64,000 nucleotides of DNA. Source: Purshia tridentata (Eukaryota > Streptophyta > Magnoliopsida > Rosales > Rosaceae). This document shows positions 12,552-26,511 of the stretch, piece after piece; position 1 is the stretch's first letter; every line of letters begins with the position of its first letter. Where the stretch lies: the NCBI GenBank assembly GCA_003254885.1, contig QANT01003325.1:1-64000 (forward strand), read 5' to 3'. Below the pieces are notes generated by a model. It worked only from the letters and a program-made list of their open reading frames with translations. It was not told the origin of the DNA and did not search any database. The position numbers and the translations under genes were made by a program.

Positions 12552-14107
12552 TATATTGGCTTGCAGTGGGCATATTGCTGCTTTCAGATACGCTGTTCCT
12601 GTCTTGTGTGTTATTTGTATTTGTCACCAATTCTTTTCCATAAGATGGTTCCCATCAGTCATTTTTGCTTACAGTTTTACAGCGACCCAGCATCTGATTA
12701 ACTGTGGAAGTCATCATTTCGATTTGATCAAATCCTTTTTGTAGGATGTGTATATGCAAGTGTCAGTTTATAGTTTGGTTTTGGGTCTAAAAGAAAAGAA
12801 AGGTAGGTGATTGTGTTTTGAGTTTTTCATTTTCTTCTCCTTTTTGGTTCGTGCCTGAGGTTTGAGGCTTGTTACTTGTCAGTGAGGTAAATTCTTGTAT
12901 CAAACATTGTGAGAAATCTGTTGACTGAATTATTGATGGTGATTCTTTCATTATGTTCGCAATTTTGATCCCAAAAGGCAATAAAAGGGCTTATGGTGTT
13001 TCAGTGATATACTATTGTAAATGCAAATGATCCAAATAATCTTGATTTGCGATGGCAGTTTTATCATACTTTTAAATATGTTTCTGAACCTTGCTTTTCT
13101 TGATTCTCCAGAATAAATCGGACTTTCTGTTACACCCTCAGAACGTAACTGTGCAGAATAAATATGGAAAAAAATTTATTGGTTTGACTCGATACTAATT
13201 TATTGAACCGGAATGGGCAATATGGTCAAATTGAGCGTTGTTATTAGGCAAAACAAAAGACAAAGCTCTTTCTCGATATTTCTACTCTTTGTTTTAACAT
13301 GTAGGCAGCAATAGCATCTATGTTAACGCAATGCAAGTGTTTGGTATGTTATGCAATGAAAGATTCCACCGAACACAGCGTGCACTATGAGATTCCCATC
13401 AAATTCTTTGAATGCAAACCCAATGCCTGCTGTCGTTTCCTCATCTGCACATTTGGATGGGACCAAGCTTGCATATTATTTTCTTGTATGGGGTGCTACT
13501 CCATGTGTCATGCCTTCGTGCTCTCACGAATATTTCTTGTCATGGTTGACCAAGTGGTGGTTGGGAGGGGTGAGGACAACTACTAAGGGCCTCCCGCCTA
13601 CAAAAGTCCATCAACTATAAATAAATACCTTCTAACCATACTTTGACCTGCCACTTATTTTCTTCATTTTTTATTTATCATCTTCTTAACTTATTAAAAC
13701 CACAGGTAAGCTCTCCAGGAGATGAAAAGGGTTAAAATTAAGATAAGTCATGAGTTCGATTTCATTGAAAACAAACTTATAATTATGTTGCTTGAGCTTC
13801 TACTACTAGGAAGCAAGGGGAAAGAAGAAAAAATAAGTAATGGATTGCATGTCTTGTAGAGATAGAGACAGAGAACAAAACACTAACTAAAAATATCCAA
13901 ATAACTAGACTGAGTTAGTCTTAGATGAGCATTGAGAATTCAGTCATCCTTGGTTAAGAACAAAATCAAGTTGACATGCTGACAAGAAGAAAAAAACGAG
14001 GCACCCACTACTAACTAAAGCCTAAAGGGTTGCCTTGTCTACCTTATATATAAGTCAGTCAGTCATTTTGGTCTTCCATTCATTGAGAATTCTCTTCAAA
14101 CTCTGCT
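12552..14107. other. importin-5 3' UTR and ERF upstream region
   Basis: The first few hundred bases should be the importin-5 3' UTR. Short overlapping frames near 13320-13620 have no recognisable motif. The remainder is AT-rich and leads into the ERF core promoter. Confidence 0.4.
14043..14053 (+). promoter_or_regulatory. TATA box of the ERF gene
   Basis: TTATATATAAG lies about 55-65 bp before the ATG at 14108, followed by CAGTCAGTCAGTCA. The spacing leaves only a very short 5' UTR but fits a core promoter. Confidence 0.55.
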
Positions 14108-14998
14108 ATGGAACATCAAGCCCAAAAGCAGCACAAGGGGGTCTCAGCCAACAAACAAAGCAAGTTCAAGGAGAGGACTACTAGCAGCAACAATACCAAA
14201 TGCAAGTTTGTTGGGGTGAGACAAAGGCCATCAGGGAAGTGGGTAGCAGAGATCAAGGACACAACCAAGAAGATAAGAATGTGGCTGGGAACCTTTGAGA
14301 CTGCTGAGGAAGCTGCTCGAGCTTATGATGAAGCTGCTTACCTTCTTCGTGGTTCAAATACCCGAACCAACTTCGCCAGTACTCATGTCCCCTCCAATTC
14401 TCCACTCTCTTTGAAAATCAAGAACCTTCTCAACCACAAAAAGAGTTTGAAACAAAGCCCTTCAACCCCCAACAGCAGAAAATCCACCAATAAAGCTAGT
14501 ACTAGAATTAGTTCTACCTGTAGTACTAGTAGTTATATTAGTAATGTCCATCATGGTTCCAAATACAGTACTTTTAGTGACACTTCAGGCAACTGCAATG
14601 CTAATTGTAGTTTCAAAAGCCAGCAGAGCATTCAGGACTTTGATGATGCATATAGACCAGACCTTAGCAGCTGTGCTGGAGATGCTCAACCAGGTATGTT
14701 TTGTTTCGATCAGTCATGGCCATTCGTAACTGGGTTTGATCAGCTTCCACAAACACATGAAGGGATGGATTCAACAAAAGGCATTGGTGTTGGTGTTGGT
14801 GTTGGTGTTTCACCTAATAATAATAATATTGCAGCAGAGGCAGAGCTGTCAGAAATCGAACGCATAAAGGTAGAAAGGCAGATATCAGCTTCAATATATG
14901 CAATGAATGGAGTGAATGAGTATTTGGACAATGCGTACGATGCCAATGATGCTCTCTGGGATCTTCCTACTCTCTCTCAGTTGTTCTGCCTTGGCTAA
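14108..14998 (+). CDS. RAP2-11: AP2/ERF transcription factor, RAP2.11-like
   Basis: Intronless gene of 296 residues with a single AP2/ERF DNA-binding domain at about residues 34-89. The domain contains [17 protein letters not shown], the [20 protein letters not shown] core and the terminal NF. The KWVAEIKD stretch gives Val at domain position 14 and Asp at position 19, a mix of the DREB (V14) and ERF (D19) signatures. The rest is Ser/Thr/Asn-rich, with a Gly-Val repeat (GVGVGVGVS) and an acidic C-terminus ending in [12 protein letters not shown], likely an activation region. Domain sequence and neighbours both point to Arabidopsis RAP2.11, a regulator of the low-potassium response that acts on HAK5; a shared role here is inferred. 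Confidence 0.92.
   Translation: MEHQAQKQHKGVSANKQSKFKERTTSSNNTKCKFVGVRQRPSGKWVAEIKDTTKKIRMWLGTFETAEEAARAYDEAAYLLRGSNTRTNFASTHVPSNSPLSLKIKNLLNHKKSLKQSPSTPNSRKSTNKASTRISSTCSTSSYISNVHHGSKYSTFSDTSGNCNANCSFKSQQSIQDFDDAYRPDLSSCAGDAQPGMFCFDQSWPFVTGFDQLPQTHEGMDSTKGIGVGVGVGVSPNNNNIAAEAELSEIERIKVERQISASIYAMNGVNEYLDNAYDANDALWDLPTLSQLFCLG
14780..14813 (+). repeat. GGTGTT hexanucleotide repeat within the ERF coding region
   Basis: About five near-perfect hexamer units encode the Gly-Val run of the ERF protein. Unit number changes would keep frame. Confidence 0.85.
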
Positions 14999-15912
14999 TG
15001 GCTCCTGTCCCTCTCTTCCTCTCTCGCTGAGTTTTATAGTTTTGAATGAGTGAATTGAATGGTTGCTCTTGAGAATTCATGTTTAATACAATGCTCTTAA
15101 AAGTTAAAAGCATGATATCCAAGAGGCACAAATATAGGCACCTGTATGTATAATACCAATAGTCAGGAAATGAATTGGATGCGTTATTATGTGTTTACAT
15201 AACCTTGTGTTTTTTGGAGCCAAAGGAATATAATACATTCAGCTTCTAAAATCTAAATGGTCCAATTATCGTTCAACTATCAAATTTTTTTTACCATAAT
15301 CACACAGTCCGCATTCAATATTTCATCTGTTCTGGACTCTCAGTATTAAGATTTAAGAGCATGAAACGTGGCACCAAGATAAGGCATTTGATCTTTTTAC
15401 TACATGACACTGCGGTGAGAAAACGACATGCAATTGTCTAACAGTGAGGAGAGGGGTACTGGATTTCACGGTGATTAAAGCCAAAATTTATCAACTAATC
15501 ACATCTCACAACTGTGGCATATGCTGTGCACCTTGCCATCTAAATAGCATAGCTGATGAGTGTGATATTAGATTTAAAAGGAATACCATAAAACAAAACC
15601 ATCGCCAAGTGAAGAAAAAGGGGTGGTAGAAATGCTACCAAATTACTCATATAATGAGCAGTGTGGAAATTAGGAAACATGGTACCTCTGAAGAACAATT
15701 CACATCCCACTGTACCGAGAAAAAAGAGAACAATTCACATATTTCAATTCTGAAGTCACTTCAATGATACCACACGAAACACATATACTCATAACATAAT
15801 ACAGAATTGTGACAATTTCACAGCATGAAGATCGATAATTGTACTTCACAAAACAGAAGGAACAGAGATAGAGAAAGATGATGGATAAACGCTCTTGCAT
15901 AACATGTCAACA
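14999..15912. other. intergenic between convergent ERF and tubulin genes
   Basis: Should contain the 3' UTRs of both genes. I see no coding signal or repeat in it. Confidence 0.45.
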
Positions 15913-18516
<2,604 letters not shown>

Positions 18517-21500
18517 CGTTCTTTTGCTCTGAGAAAAATTGAAACGTTATCAACCCAACGGAACAAGCCTCTTCTCTTTCTCAATCCCTCTTCTTCTGTT
18601 TTGGTGTTTATGAAAATATGAGTATGTACGGGTTTGTTTGTGTGTATTGCCCTTTCTCGATAAAATGGGAATGGACAAAGATTTCAAGTCCGCTGCTAAA
18701 AAGAAGGAAAAAAAAAAAAAAAAAAAACAGACAGCTCTCCCTCCCCTGCCACTTCTCGCCAGCCTTTCCTTGGGTCCCAACAAACGTATTTCGGTTCACT
18801 GCCTAATCACTGTTTTGCCCGTACTGGACTTCCCATGGCCTTTGTGTTCGTAAGGGTATTATGGGTAAGTTAAAAAGTTGGCGGACCGGCTTCAGTTCCT
18901 TGGGCCATGTGCACGAAGCCCAATTAGGTGTTACGGCTGGTGGTGGATAGATATTTACACGTAATATTTGAATTATTAGTTGTGAAAACAAAATTGGTGC
19001 TTGCAAAAAAAAAAGTGGACACCCTGTTTGTTTTGGCATATCTATCTATGTTCTTAGGATGGTTTGAAGGCTAGGCTGTCTATTCAACCAATTCTATAGC
19101 ATGCTACCTAATACAAAATTATTTTATTTATTTTTTGGGTTTATAATTCTTCGGCTTGCTAGGCTCCATAATCCATATGCATATCCGCTAGTGCTTTGTA
19201 TTTTTTATATTATTATATTTTTTGGGGTCGAAATATGATTCTTTATCAAACCCAATTGAAAATAAAAACATAAAAGAGACTTTTCCTATGTGAAATTGAT
19301 GGGCTTCCAATGGATACATTGTCTTAGAGAGAATATCTAAAAGTTTGAGGAGAGGACCAATGGAGAATTGGACCATACACAACTTGGGCTGCATGCAACT
19401 ATTTCTATATATAGGATAAATAGTCATTTTGGTCTCCAGATTATTACACTTAGTATCAATTTAGTCCCCAGATTTTTAATTTGGAAAATTAAGGACTCTT
19501 ACTTTTTCAATTTTGTCAATTAAAGATTTTTCCATCAATTTGCACATTTTTTATACAAATTTATATTTTTATAACACCATGTAAAGTATTTTTTGAGTGT
19601 AAAATGGTTTCTTTTATTAAAATCTAACTCTTTTTTCCTCATACATCATTTTTTTTTCCTTTATCTCTTGCTAAATTTGGATGAAAAATGTCTAAATTGA
19701 TGGAAAAATCCTCAATTGGCAAAATTGAAAAAGTCAAAATCCTTAATTTTCCAAATTAGAAGTCTAGAGACCAAACTGATACAAGTGTAATAGTCTGAGG
19801 ACTAAAATGACTATTTACCCCAATATATATGATTTTTAATTTATGATTTCAAAGGACCATTCACCAAAAGCACCTCATCTTTAATAAGCCTGTGATTCCA
19901 GCTGTGCCCAACAAGGCAATAAATCTTCAAATTCCATAAAATAATAACAAAAATCATTGTGAAACTGAAAAGAGTAGACTGCTAATTGGTAATAACCAGC
20001 AACGTGTGTGCAAATGGCCCTTTTCAAAAATAAAAATGTCTTATTCTCATGCCAATGTCATCATCTATTTGATTTGTAATATATGCTTGACGCATGTTGA
20101 TTTTTGCTCATTAATCAGCTTTTTATTTTTATTTTTAAAGTCAATATGTATTCTTGTGTAATTGGCTAGTAAGGAGGGATGAGTCCTTATAAATAAAAAA
20201 CCAAGCTCCTTGGACGACATAACCATAAGCAATTAGAAAGTTTCAATATTAATTAATCTTGACTTTCACAATTAACATCTCAATATGATTTTAGGACACC
20301 GATTTGGAATGTCACGGTGTACATACTTGCATACGTGTTATCAACTTGCAATAGGCTGTTTTTCTTATTTTTATATTTTTTATAGAACTTGCAAATTGCA
20401 ATAGATTAATTAGTGATAATAACCTAAATTTAATTATTGTTGAGTAGCGGACAGCTAGCTAGTTTTGCAATTTTACATGACACACATGGCACATGCATGC
20501 ATGCATCATGCCACATGATCAACACATTAATATTGCTTCAACTATGAGTCTATGACATTAAACCATTGCTAATTACATTCTAAAAACAAAGTAAGCAACT
20601 AAACTCATGTTTGCTATAAAGAAATCATCATCATTTTGTAATTTTAGTTTTCCTTTATGAAGGACAGTTTTGGAAATTTGATATTTTTACATAATCCTTT
20701 TGGGTGTTTCATTGGCTGGATAAGGTGAGGTCCTCGAGAGGCGGGCAATGCGGAACATTAATCCCAAACTTTGGAATCCCCAAAATACCCTCCCAACATG
20801 ACTTCATTTATTTTGGAGGCACCAAATACCAATACGGTAATACCCCGAAAATATCGCTCCTTTTGTAATATGCATGAACAAAAACCAAAAACCAAAAACC
20901 AAAAATCAAATTATTACATTTTTTCAAAATAAAATTATCAATTGGTGTTTTGATTGTTTGGATTATTATAGTGTATATGAAATAAAGTGGGTGTTGTAGT
21001 CCAAGTCAAGCAATGAGGTAAAGCATTGAGTTTCCTTGTTCATGATTCTTAACAGAAAGTCAATGTTGCTACACACTTACTTACAGCGTGGTTTCTTTGA
21101 ATACACAAAAAGGCAGCAACAACCCCCACTGCTGAAGTGACTGTTCTATCCTTCTTCTTTTGTTGCCTACAAATTATTTGTAAACGATCTAACAATGATC
21201 AACACCTTTCATTTGCAACTTCAAATTATACTTAAATGACCTACATACTTAATGGAAATAATGCATATACATATTTATAATTGTTTATGAAAAAATAAAA
21301 CATATTCAAACCTAAAAAAGGAAGAAAAACACTAATATATGGTTTTCATGATTGCTTAATATGTTTTTAATGAGAGCGAATCGAGTAAAATGATAAAATC
21401 AAAATATGTTTAGAATTCAATTCAATAAAAAGAATTGTTTAGTTAGTTTGGTAATTTTTGTTAATTAAATTACTCTTTCTTTTATCTGTTAGTTTAGAAA

Positions 21501-21986
21501 GTTTTTAATCTTTTAAACATATTAAGAAAAAAATCATGACCAATCACTGAAAATTGCTGTAGTTTTTTTTTTAAAGATTTTGTTGCTTTCAAATTTTTTT
21601 TGGAGGATCTATTCAATTATTCTTTGAAAGATTTTTACTAATGATTAAAAAAGAAAATAACTAATGGGATTATAGCAATAATTAAAAAAAACATTTAAAA
21701 AGTGGATCTGAGATTGTAATTTGGCAAACATCGGAGGTCATTCAAGTCACAAATTTTGAAGTACACTTTAAAAAAAAAAAAAATTTAAATAAGACATTTT
21801 TTTTCAGGTTGTGAGGAAAGCAAGGGTCCAAGGGAGAGGGTTTGTTGTGGGTACAGTGAAGTCTCGTTAAATTGGCTCTTTGCGTTGCTTTGTTCCTGCT
21901 CATCGGCAACTCCAAAGCAGCCTCCTTTGAACCAGTTTCTCTTTAATCTCCCTTCGAGCTCTCACCATCTCACTTCGAATCCAAAA
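18517..21986. other. intergenic between divergent tubulin and carrier genes
   Basis: 3.5 kb with the promoters of both genes. It contains a foldback element at 19414-19821 (listed separately), a poly-A run at about 18711-18726, and an ATGC run near 20494-20507. No coding gene is seen. Confidence 0.5.
19414..19821. mobile_element. foldback/MITE-like element, ~408 bp
   Basis: The left end starting GGATAAATAGTCATTTTGGT is matched in reverse complement by the right end ending in AAAATGACTATTTACCCC. The similarity continues inward for roughly 140 bp on each arm, so the element is almost entirely an imperfect inverted repeat. It has no coding content. Flanking TATATAT on both sides could be a short target duplication, but the AT-rich context makes that uncertain. 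A non-autonomous DNA transposon derivative is the best fit. Confidence 0.8.
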
Positions 21987-24700
21987 ATGGGAGACAAGGA
22001 GAAGCCCAAGTCTGCTGGTGTATGGCCTACCATTAAACCTTTTGTCAATGGTGGAACCTCTGGTATGCTTGCTACCTGTGTCATACAACCCATAGATATG
22101 ATCAAGGTGTGTATTTAATCTATAAATTTACGATTTTTTTGAACAGTTTTTAGATTTGTATTGAACCCTTGTGTGCTCTTTCGTTTTATTTGATTCCCAC
22201 TTGAATTTTTTCAGCTGAAAAACGTGTTACTTTGTTGAGTTTCAGATCTGTGATTTATGGGTCTTTTTCGAAGTTTTTGTTTGTTAAGTGCAGTAATGTG
22301 GTTAGATGAGACTCATGCTTCAATGGGGTTTTCTTGTCTTGGTTTGGTGTAGGTGAGAATTCAACTGGGTCAGGGATCAGCGGCCCAGGTTGCCAGGACC
22401 ATGATTAAGGAAGAGGGTGTTGGTGCCTTGTACAAGGTACACTTTTTAATCTGATGAGAGTCTTGAGGTCTGTTTCATTTATCTTGCTGATCTAGTGCTG
22501 ATAGCATGTAAATGTCATATAGGAGGTTTATATATATTTGAGGTCTTAAATATTTAGAGATTAATGTAGAACAGTAGAACTAATTGGTATAAGCTATGGT
22601 GCAACTATCTAGCAGGACTAACTGCATTTGGAAGGTGAGATTTGAGATCTAAGGATTTTAATTGAAATCTAGGGACTTCAACAGTATCACTTGATGCACG
22701 GTTTTCAAATATAACATTCACTAAGTCATTTCAAATTCATGGTCTACCAAAGTTTTAGTACATCAATGAATTTTACTAACATCACAATTTTTTCTAACCA
22801 ATTTGAACTCAAACTTGAATTCCATATCCCGTGGCTTTTATTGTTGCATCCAAATGCAACCACAGGTCATTTATTGTCAGATTGGAACTTTAAGTACATA
22901 CATCGTAAGATTAGTTTCTCTAAACGAAAATTTTATGAGCAGGGGCTCTCTGCTGGACTGCTAAGACAAGCTACATATACCACAGCTCGACTTGGATCGT
23001 TCAGGTGAGTTTTTTGCAGCATTCAGTAGTTAAGTAAAACTGCATTATTTTATGGCTTTTAAATTTGTTTATTTAAATCTTCACTTATATTTAGCCCCAT
23101 ATTTCTGGATCTTTTTAAGTATGTTTATCACGTGATATTAGATGTACATTTTTTATTAGATTGTAACATTTTTAATCTGATAAATTTGTAGGATTCTGAC
23201 AAGCAAAGCAATTGAGGCCAATGATGGGAAGCCCCTACCTCTGTACCAGAAAGCTTTGTGTGGGCTAACTGCTGGTGCTATTGGAGCATCTGTTGGAAGT
23301 CCAGCAGATTTGGCACTCATCCGTATGCAGGCTGATGCTACTTTGCCTGCTGCTCAACGCCGTAACTACACAAATGCTATCCAAGCTCTTTATCGTATCT
23401 GTGCAGATGAAGGGGTTTTGGCACTTTGGAAAGGTGCAGGTCCAACTGTTGTTAGAGCAATGGCATTGAACATGGGAATGCTTGCCTCTTATGATCAAGG
23501 TGTTGAGTTTTTCAAGGATAACCTTGGTTGTGGTGAAATGACTACAGTCTTGGGTAAGGTTCTGTGCAAGTAGTATAATTTGATAGATTTCTGATTTAAA
23601 TTATTTTGGCTTTATTTGCAATGAAGTTTTATTTAGTTGTTTTTTATGGATTTCAGAAGTATTTATTGAATCTACTCCATTTGTTTGACTAATCCTTTTC
23701 ATGAGGAAGGCAAATTAACTTTGCATGAACAGAATGGACTTCATATGCTAGGGCAGGTTTTGGTTTATGTTATGGTTTGAACATGGTAGTTAATATTGAA
23801 CATCATTTTTACAATAATTGCACACAATTAATGGTTGATTTGGACAGATTTTCTTGCTGAGTGTTGATTTCTCTCTCTCTCTCTCTCTTCCATGCACATG
23901 CTTTTATTCTGATATATCTGTGTCTGCATGGTGTTTTGGTTTATGTACTGTAGTGGGAATATCAGCTTAGGACAAAACACTTTGACTGCTGTCCAAAAGC
24001 TTATGGTTACTTTTTCGTAAGAGAAAAGCAGTGCCAGCATGGTTTAGTGAGAGATTTTGGATGGCATTCTCTGATTGGTGAATGCAATTTTCTACATCTT
24101 ATATAGCAACAGAACACCAAAATTATCCTGTTCTGAGAAATTTTATCGTACTTTGGGATTTGGGAGATAAGCTATGACATACTTGTGAATGCTAACTCTT
24201 AGAGTCTTAGTTTCAAGTATCCAATTATCTTTGATTCTTGACTAAGATGTGTCTTATGTTTGTGGTTCACTAACTTGAATTGACATGCACTTCCGTTCTC
24301 TTTATAGGTGCAAGTACTGTTTCAGGATTTTTCGCTGCTGCATGCAGTTTGCCCTTTGACTATGTGAAAACACAGATTCAGAAAATGCAACCTGATGCTG
24401 AGGGGAAGTATCCATACACTGGCTCTTTTGATTGTGCCATGAAAACCCTGAAAGCAGGAGGACCATTGAAGTTTTACACTGGATTTCCAGTATATTGTGT
24501 TAGAATTGCTCCTCATGTCATGGTACACTCTCTCTCTCTCTCAATTTTTATTTGTTGGGAGAACATTAGGTGTTATATTTGTTTTCAATTGTCTCCGTAT
24601 TGTGCTTGATTTTGTTCTGATTGCTTGATGTTTGATTATGCAGATGACATGGATTTTCCTCAACCAGATCCAGAAGTTGGAATCAAAGGTTGGGTTGTAG
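21987..24700 (+). CDS. DTC: mitochondrial dicarboxylate/tricarboxylate carrier (MCF/SLC25)
   Basis: Inner-membrane carrier that exchanges 2-oxoglutarate, malate, citrate and related acids. Six exons join in frame: 21987-22106, 22353-22436, 22943-23004, 23192-23553, 24308-24522, 24644-24700. They give 299 residues, matching plant DTC. Three tandem carrier repeats are visible, with signatures QPIDMIKVRIQLG (residues 34 on), SPADLALIRMQAD and LPFDYVKTQIQKM. In the second repeat the usual basic residue is shifted, as is typical for oxoglutarate-type carriers. There is no cleavable presequence, as usual for the family. Divergent from tubulin and convergent with EF-P. Confidence 0.96.
23871..23889. 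repeat. CT microsatellite in DTC intron 4
   Basis: About nine to ten CT units, intronic. Confidence 0.85.
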
Positions 24701-26511
24701 TTTTCTGCGGGCGGAGTTGAGTTAAAGCTTGAAACAATAATTTCTGTTTATGTTGTATTCTTATTTTGGCTATTTGACACCCGCAAAGTCAAAACTATTA
24801 TTTAGAATTTTTTATAGTGGGATTGGAGTAGGATATTTGTTACACACCCCTTGTTAAATTTAAGAGTTTTTCTCATTAAGCAGAGGAAGCACTGTTGAAG
24901 CAAAATAAATTTTGTACGCTATAAAACATAAAACAGGGGTTTCGTGTTTTCGCATCAAGTTTTGCAATTCGCTTTAATTGTTTGCAAATTGATACTTGAT
25001 TCATCTAGTGAATTTTTAAATCTTTAGTGCATTGTGTTGAATTAAAGACATGACGGTAGAAATTAGCAAATCCATGACCAAAAAGTAAAAAGAAAAAGAA
25101 TATGCTAGCAAATGAATATTACAATGTAAAGGAATAATATTAGAAATAGACTGGTGATCTGATCTCCGGGTGCTGCAAGTAAGAAACAAGCTCAAGGCGC
25201 AGACGCTGCAGTGCGGCTACATCTTGATCTCCGGCACAACTGCAAGAGCGGCTTCCAGTAGTTGATACTCATCTTTTACATAATCAATCCACCATTGGAT
25301 GGTAGTGACTTGTCGTCGTCATGGTCTTTGTTGGCTGACAGTAAAACATCAGAGTATCTCATGGCAATGCTTCAAGCACCTGAACACCATTACCATAGCT
25401 GCTCTCTAATTTCTCCTTAACTACTTCTACTGTTGACCACAACAACAACTTCGACTCCATATTCATTCAACTCACAAACACAAATTCAATCCAAGTTATG
25501 CAATTTTGCAAATATATATATGAGATCATTCACTTCCCGAAGCTTTCTGTTTTGTTCCCTCAACTCACTTGCGACCTCTCATAAACCTCTACATTTAGGA
25601 AAACCAAGCCCTCAATACTTCATATGCCGCTTTCTAACTTTCCTTTTCTGCGTCTTTTCCTTTTTCTCTTGGCCCTGCTCATATTTCTCTGGCCTTTTCT
25701 GGCTTTAATAAATTATTTGGTACAAACAGAATTCAGATTTTTTTTTAAAAAAAAAAAGGAGTTTCCTACCATTAAAACATTAATTTTTAGATTAATAAAA
25801 TGGTTTTTTATTAGAAAATCTGTTTTCTGAAATGGATTTTTTTTTATGGCCCATTATAAAAAAGTAACTCTCAATCTAGTCCATTAACTTTTTTTTTTTT
25901 TTTTTTTCTGCGGTTGGAGAAATGTTATTGTTCAATAGTGCCAATTATTTCTTGTTATTGACACAAACATATTAAATTTATCAAAAGAGGAATTAAACTC
26001 TCACAAAAAAAATAAAAATAAACAGCATTTTCAAATAAATAACAATGTGGAACTTTTATTTTTCTAGAAAAATGACGTGTACAGTTTTACCAACAAAAAA
26101 AACCCCAGCAAGTGCAAAATTTTCATCCTCCCGTAAGACTTGGATCTTTTTCTTCGCCAAACTCCACTTGAATACTTATCGTTTTGAATCAGCTACCTTC
26201 AATGATAGACGTTTTCATTACGGAGTTGAGGAAGTCATCTTCAACAGTGGACAAATGATATTCCATCAGTCTTCTTATCAGATTTAAGCAATGATATTAT
26301 GCCTTATGCCTTGGCCCTGATACAAAAAGGTGAGAAAAATTAAATAATATGGACACGTTTACTAGAAAATCTATAAACAAAAATACCAAAACATATATTT
26401 TTCCCTAGAGTCCAGCTGACCCTCGCACTAAGAAATGAACAAAATAATCAATTTGGAACCAAAGAAGACAATCCTTAAGAGATGAAACACACCCATAGAG
26501 ATCAGTAAAAG
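24701..26511. other. intergenic between convergent DTC and EF-P
   Basis: Contains the 3' ends of both genes. Around 25150-25460 the composition is less AT-rich, and the minus strand has a short frame from an ATG near 25460. It has several stops and no motif I recognise; it could be a gene relic. The rest is homopolymer-rich with nothing identifiable. Confidence 0.4.

Noticed and set aside
13320-13620. Two overlapping Cys-rich frames upstream of the ERF gene
   Set aside because: They overlap out of phase and match no family I know; no splice partners.
25433-25830. Ser/Phe-rich frames near 25.5 kb
   Set aside because: Low-complexity translations of pyrimidine-rich DNA; no support for a gene.
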